From positions 372,001 to 436,000 of the forward strand of contig JAXMGD010000001.1 of NCBI GenBank assembly GCA_046347475.1: DNA of 64,000 nt, read 5' to 3'. The DNA comes from CAMCXE01 sp046347475. GTDB taxonomy: Bacteria; Pseudomonadota; Gammaproteobacteria; Pseudomonadales; Cellvibrionaceae. This document shows positions 62,340 to 64,000 of the stretch, one piece after another; the first letter of the stretch is position 1, and each line of letters opens with the position of its first letter. The position numbers were made by a program, and so were the translations under genes. The notes under the pieces are model-generated. The model had not been told where the DNA came from. It searched no databases and saw only the letters and a list, made by a program, of their open reading frames with translations.

Positions 62340-62735
62340 TTGATTCTTTTTGTTTAAATAATTTCTCATGACGCACTGCGCGCCCATTTATTTTTCACTT
62401 CTGCACTATCGCCTGGTTATATTCTAGTTGTTCGGTTAATTCCCCAAACAGGCATCAGCCCCGTGGGGCCTGAAATCGGCTGCGAGATTTTAACTGGCTG
62501 TTTTCCTCGACTGGCTGTCAGTGTTTCAGGTCTCGGGATCTGTCTCATGCCAGCATAAATCTGCCCCCACCCCGAAACCTGAATTCCCTCTAAGAACGTT
62601 TATTTCTAAGCCCTACCTCTAGCTGATAGGGGCAAAAAACGGTGATGGGGGTCAATGCGCTCAAATTCGTACTTCTGGTAGCATGCGCGCCCTATTTTCC
62701 GCCGTTTTCAGTTCAGTTTTACCAAGGATAATGCC
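62340..62735. other. Geneless stretch between the PhoB-like and TSP3-repeat genes
   Basis: About 395 bases. Contains a GC-rich imperfect hairpin around CAGCCCCGTGGGGCCTG (about 62457-62473) without a T-tract. Otherwise nothing recognised. Confidence 0.35.
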
Positions 62736-64000
62736 ATGAAGTTGTTCCCCATACTGTTGCTTGCCACTTTGCTCAGCCTTACTCTGGGCTGCAAAGGGGG
62801 CAAGGGTCAGCAAGCCAGCACGCCCACGCCAACACCCCCGCCCGCTCCCATCATTGATACCGACAAAGACGGTATCGCCGATTCTGCCGATCCGGACGAT
62901 GATAATGATGGCGTTGCTGACAATCTGGATCGCTTTCCGCTCGATCCCAATGAAATGCGCGATTCGGACGGCGATAACCAAGGCGATAAGGCGGATTTAG
63001 ACGACGATAACGATGGTCTAGCCGATACCTTAGATGCCTATCCGCTTGATCCCAAAGAGCAGAAAGATTCTGACAATGATGGCATCGGCGATAATGCGGA
63101 TCCCGATGATGATAACGACGGTATTCCCGATGCGACCGATCGCTTCCCGCTCTCTAATCTCGAAGCGGCTGACAATGATGGCGACGGCCTGGGTAACAAT
63201 GCTGACCCCGATGATGACAATGACGGCGTTGCCGACGCGCAAGATGCCTTGCCCTTTAATCCCAAAGAAACAGCCGATATTGATAAAGATGGTATCGGTG
63301 ATAAAGAGGATACCGACAACGATAACGACGGCGTAGCTGACACGGCTGATAAATTTCCTCTTGATAATAAAGAGTCAAAAGACTTTGACGGCGACGGCAT
63401 TGGTGATAATGCCGATCTTGATGACGATAACGACGGCGCCCCTGATGTAGCGGATGCGCAACCGTTTAATCCTAAGGAGCAAAAAGACACCGATGGCGAT
63501 GGTATCGGCAATAATCAAGATGATGACGACGATAATGACGGAGTTGTGGACGCGAAAGATAAATTTCCACTGGACGCGAAAGAGACCCTCGATTACGACT
63601 CGGACGGCATTGGCGATAATGCCGATACCGATGATGATAATGATGGTATTGCCGACGCTGACGATAAGGTGTTGGGCCTGATTAAAGTCAGTGCTACCAG
63701 CATTGAAGATGTGAGCAAAATAAAAGTGGCAAGCTCTGGCGCCACAGCTTACGTCATCAATTCCGCTAACAAAACCCTAAGCTCCGTTGAGGTTGCAACC
63801 GGCAAGACAATTAAGTCAATCGCTTTGAGTGATTCGCCGAAGTTGATTGCGCTCAGCCCTGATAATAGCCGTATTTTTGTCACTACCACTGCTAGCGTCA
63901 CCACCGATTTTTGGACTTCTGCAGTTAACAAATTGCTTGTGCTTTCCGCGGCAGATTTAACAAGCCTTGTGGAAGTTAATTTAGGTGATTCGATTGGTGT
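62736..64000 (+). CDS. Lipoprotein with thrombospondin type-3-like Ca-binding repeats and a beta-propeller (partial)
   Basis: The first ~421 codons; runs off the right edge. Lipoprotein signal with L-S-L-T-L-G-C (Cys about 19), a Thr/Pro linker, then about eight Asp-rich repeats (residues about 40-310) of the form D-x-D-x-D-G-I-x-D-x-x-D-x-D-D-D-N-D-G, i.e. TSP3/calcium-binding type. From about residue 330 the sequence changes to propeller-like blades (A-Y-V-I-N-S-A-N-K-T-L-S-S-V-E-V-A-T-G, L-I-A-L-S-P-D-N-S-R-I-F-V). AAGGA lies seven bases before the ATG. Surface adhesion or Ca-dependent stabilisation is plausible but not shown. Confidence 0.85.
   Translation, partial: MKLFPILLLATLLSLTLGCKGGKGQQASTPTPTPPPAPIIDTDKDGIADSADPDDDNDGVADNLDRFPLDPNEMRDSDGDNQGDKADLDDDNDGLADTLDAYPLDPKEQKDSDNDGIGDNADPDDDNDGIPDATDRFPLSNLEAADNDGDGLGNNADPDDDNDGVADAQDALPFNPKETADIDKDGIGDKEDTDNDNDGVADTADKFPLDNKESKDFDGDGIGDNADLDDDNDGAPDVADAQPFNPKEQKDTDGDGIGNNQDDDDDNDGVVDAKDKFPLDAKETLDYDSDGIGDNADTDDDNDGIADADDKVLGLIKVSATSIEDVSKIKVASSGATAYVINSANKTLSSVEVATGKTIKSIALSDSPKLIALSPDNSRIFVTTTASVTTDFWTSAVNKLLVLSAADLTSLVEVNLGDSIG

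Noticed and set aside
1..64000. CRISPR array suggested by regular repeats
   Set aside because: The tandem arrays (8, 9 and 6 bp) have no spacers, and no cas genes were found.

Overview
The window is chromosomal DNA of a gammaproteobacterium, most likely a Cellvibrio/Saccharophagus/Teredinibacter-type member of the Cellvibrionales. The evidence is the pseudomonad-like gene orders (barA, cysM, relA, mazG; pyrG-kdsA-eno-ftsB-ispD-ispF; xseB-ispA; prmC-moeB), the very long poly-serine linker in an exported cytochrome, the sodium-type motor genes pomAB, and a VPLPA-CTERM/exosortase system. The genus is an inference; no rRNA or tRNA gene was found.

Layout. 0-3 kb (minus): copper-resistance genes (small secreted protein, copA, start of copB). 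3.7-14.3 kb: DUF2383 protein, the hybrid kinase barA, then cysM, relA, mazG, adk and hemH on plus. 14.3-20.5 kb: a gene-poor stretch with one AlgP/histone-H1-like gene, an 18-unit 8-bp tandem repeat and many short inverted-repeat (MITE-like) elements. 20.5-24 kb: a DUF4377-like lipoprotein, a chemoreceptor and a secreted Cache-like partner. 24-32 kb: ispA-xseB, pomAB-pilZ, a possible structured RNA, an SMP-30 protein, slmA, moeB-prmC-slyD. 32-42 kb: RhlE-type helicase, then the pyrG-kdsA-eno-ftsB-ispD-ispF block and a Pit phosphate transporter. 42-56.5 kb (minus): exopolysaccharide/exosortase cluster with an EpsI-fused exosortase, its sorted substrate, a TPR lipoprotein, a WecA-like initiating transferase, a glycosyltransferase, a heparinase-fold protein and a two-domain oxidoreductase. 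56.8-60.9 kb (minus): a DUF1501 protein and a poly-serine cytochrome-type lipoprotein. 61.6-64 kb (plus): an orphan PhoB-like regulator and the start of a lipoprotein with calcium-binding repeats and a beta-propeller.

The most notable points are these. (1) The BarA/GacS homologue has lost the H-box histidine, the N-box asparagine and the G1 motif of its kinase core, yet keeps a canonical receiver and HPt domain, so it looks like a phosphorelay hub that cannot autophosphorylate. (2) At least three families of short non-coding inverted-repeat elements are present, several flanked by 4-bp duplications of the YTAR type; one copy sits immediately behind the cysM stop codon. (3) A poly-serine tract is encoded by three successive, different microsatellites. 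(4) A split chemoreceptor arrangement is seen, with a secreted Cache-like protein encoded 10 bp before a chemoreceptor. (5) A multi-hairpin region ending in an intrinsic terminator may be a small RNA.
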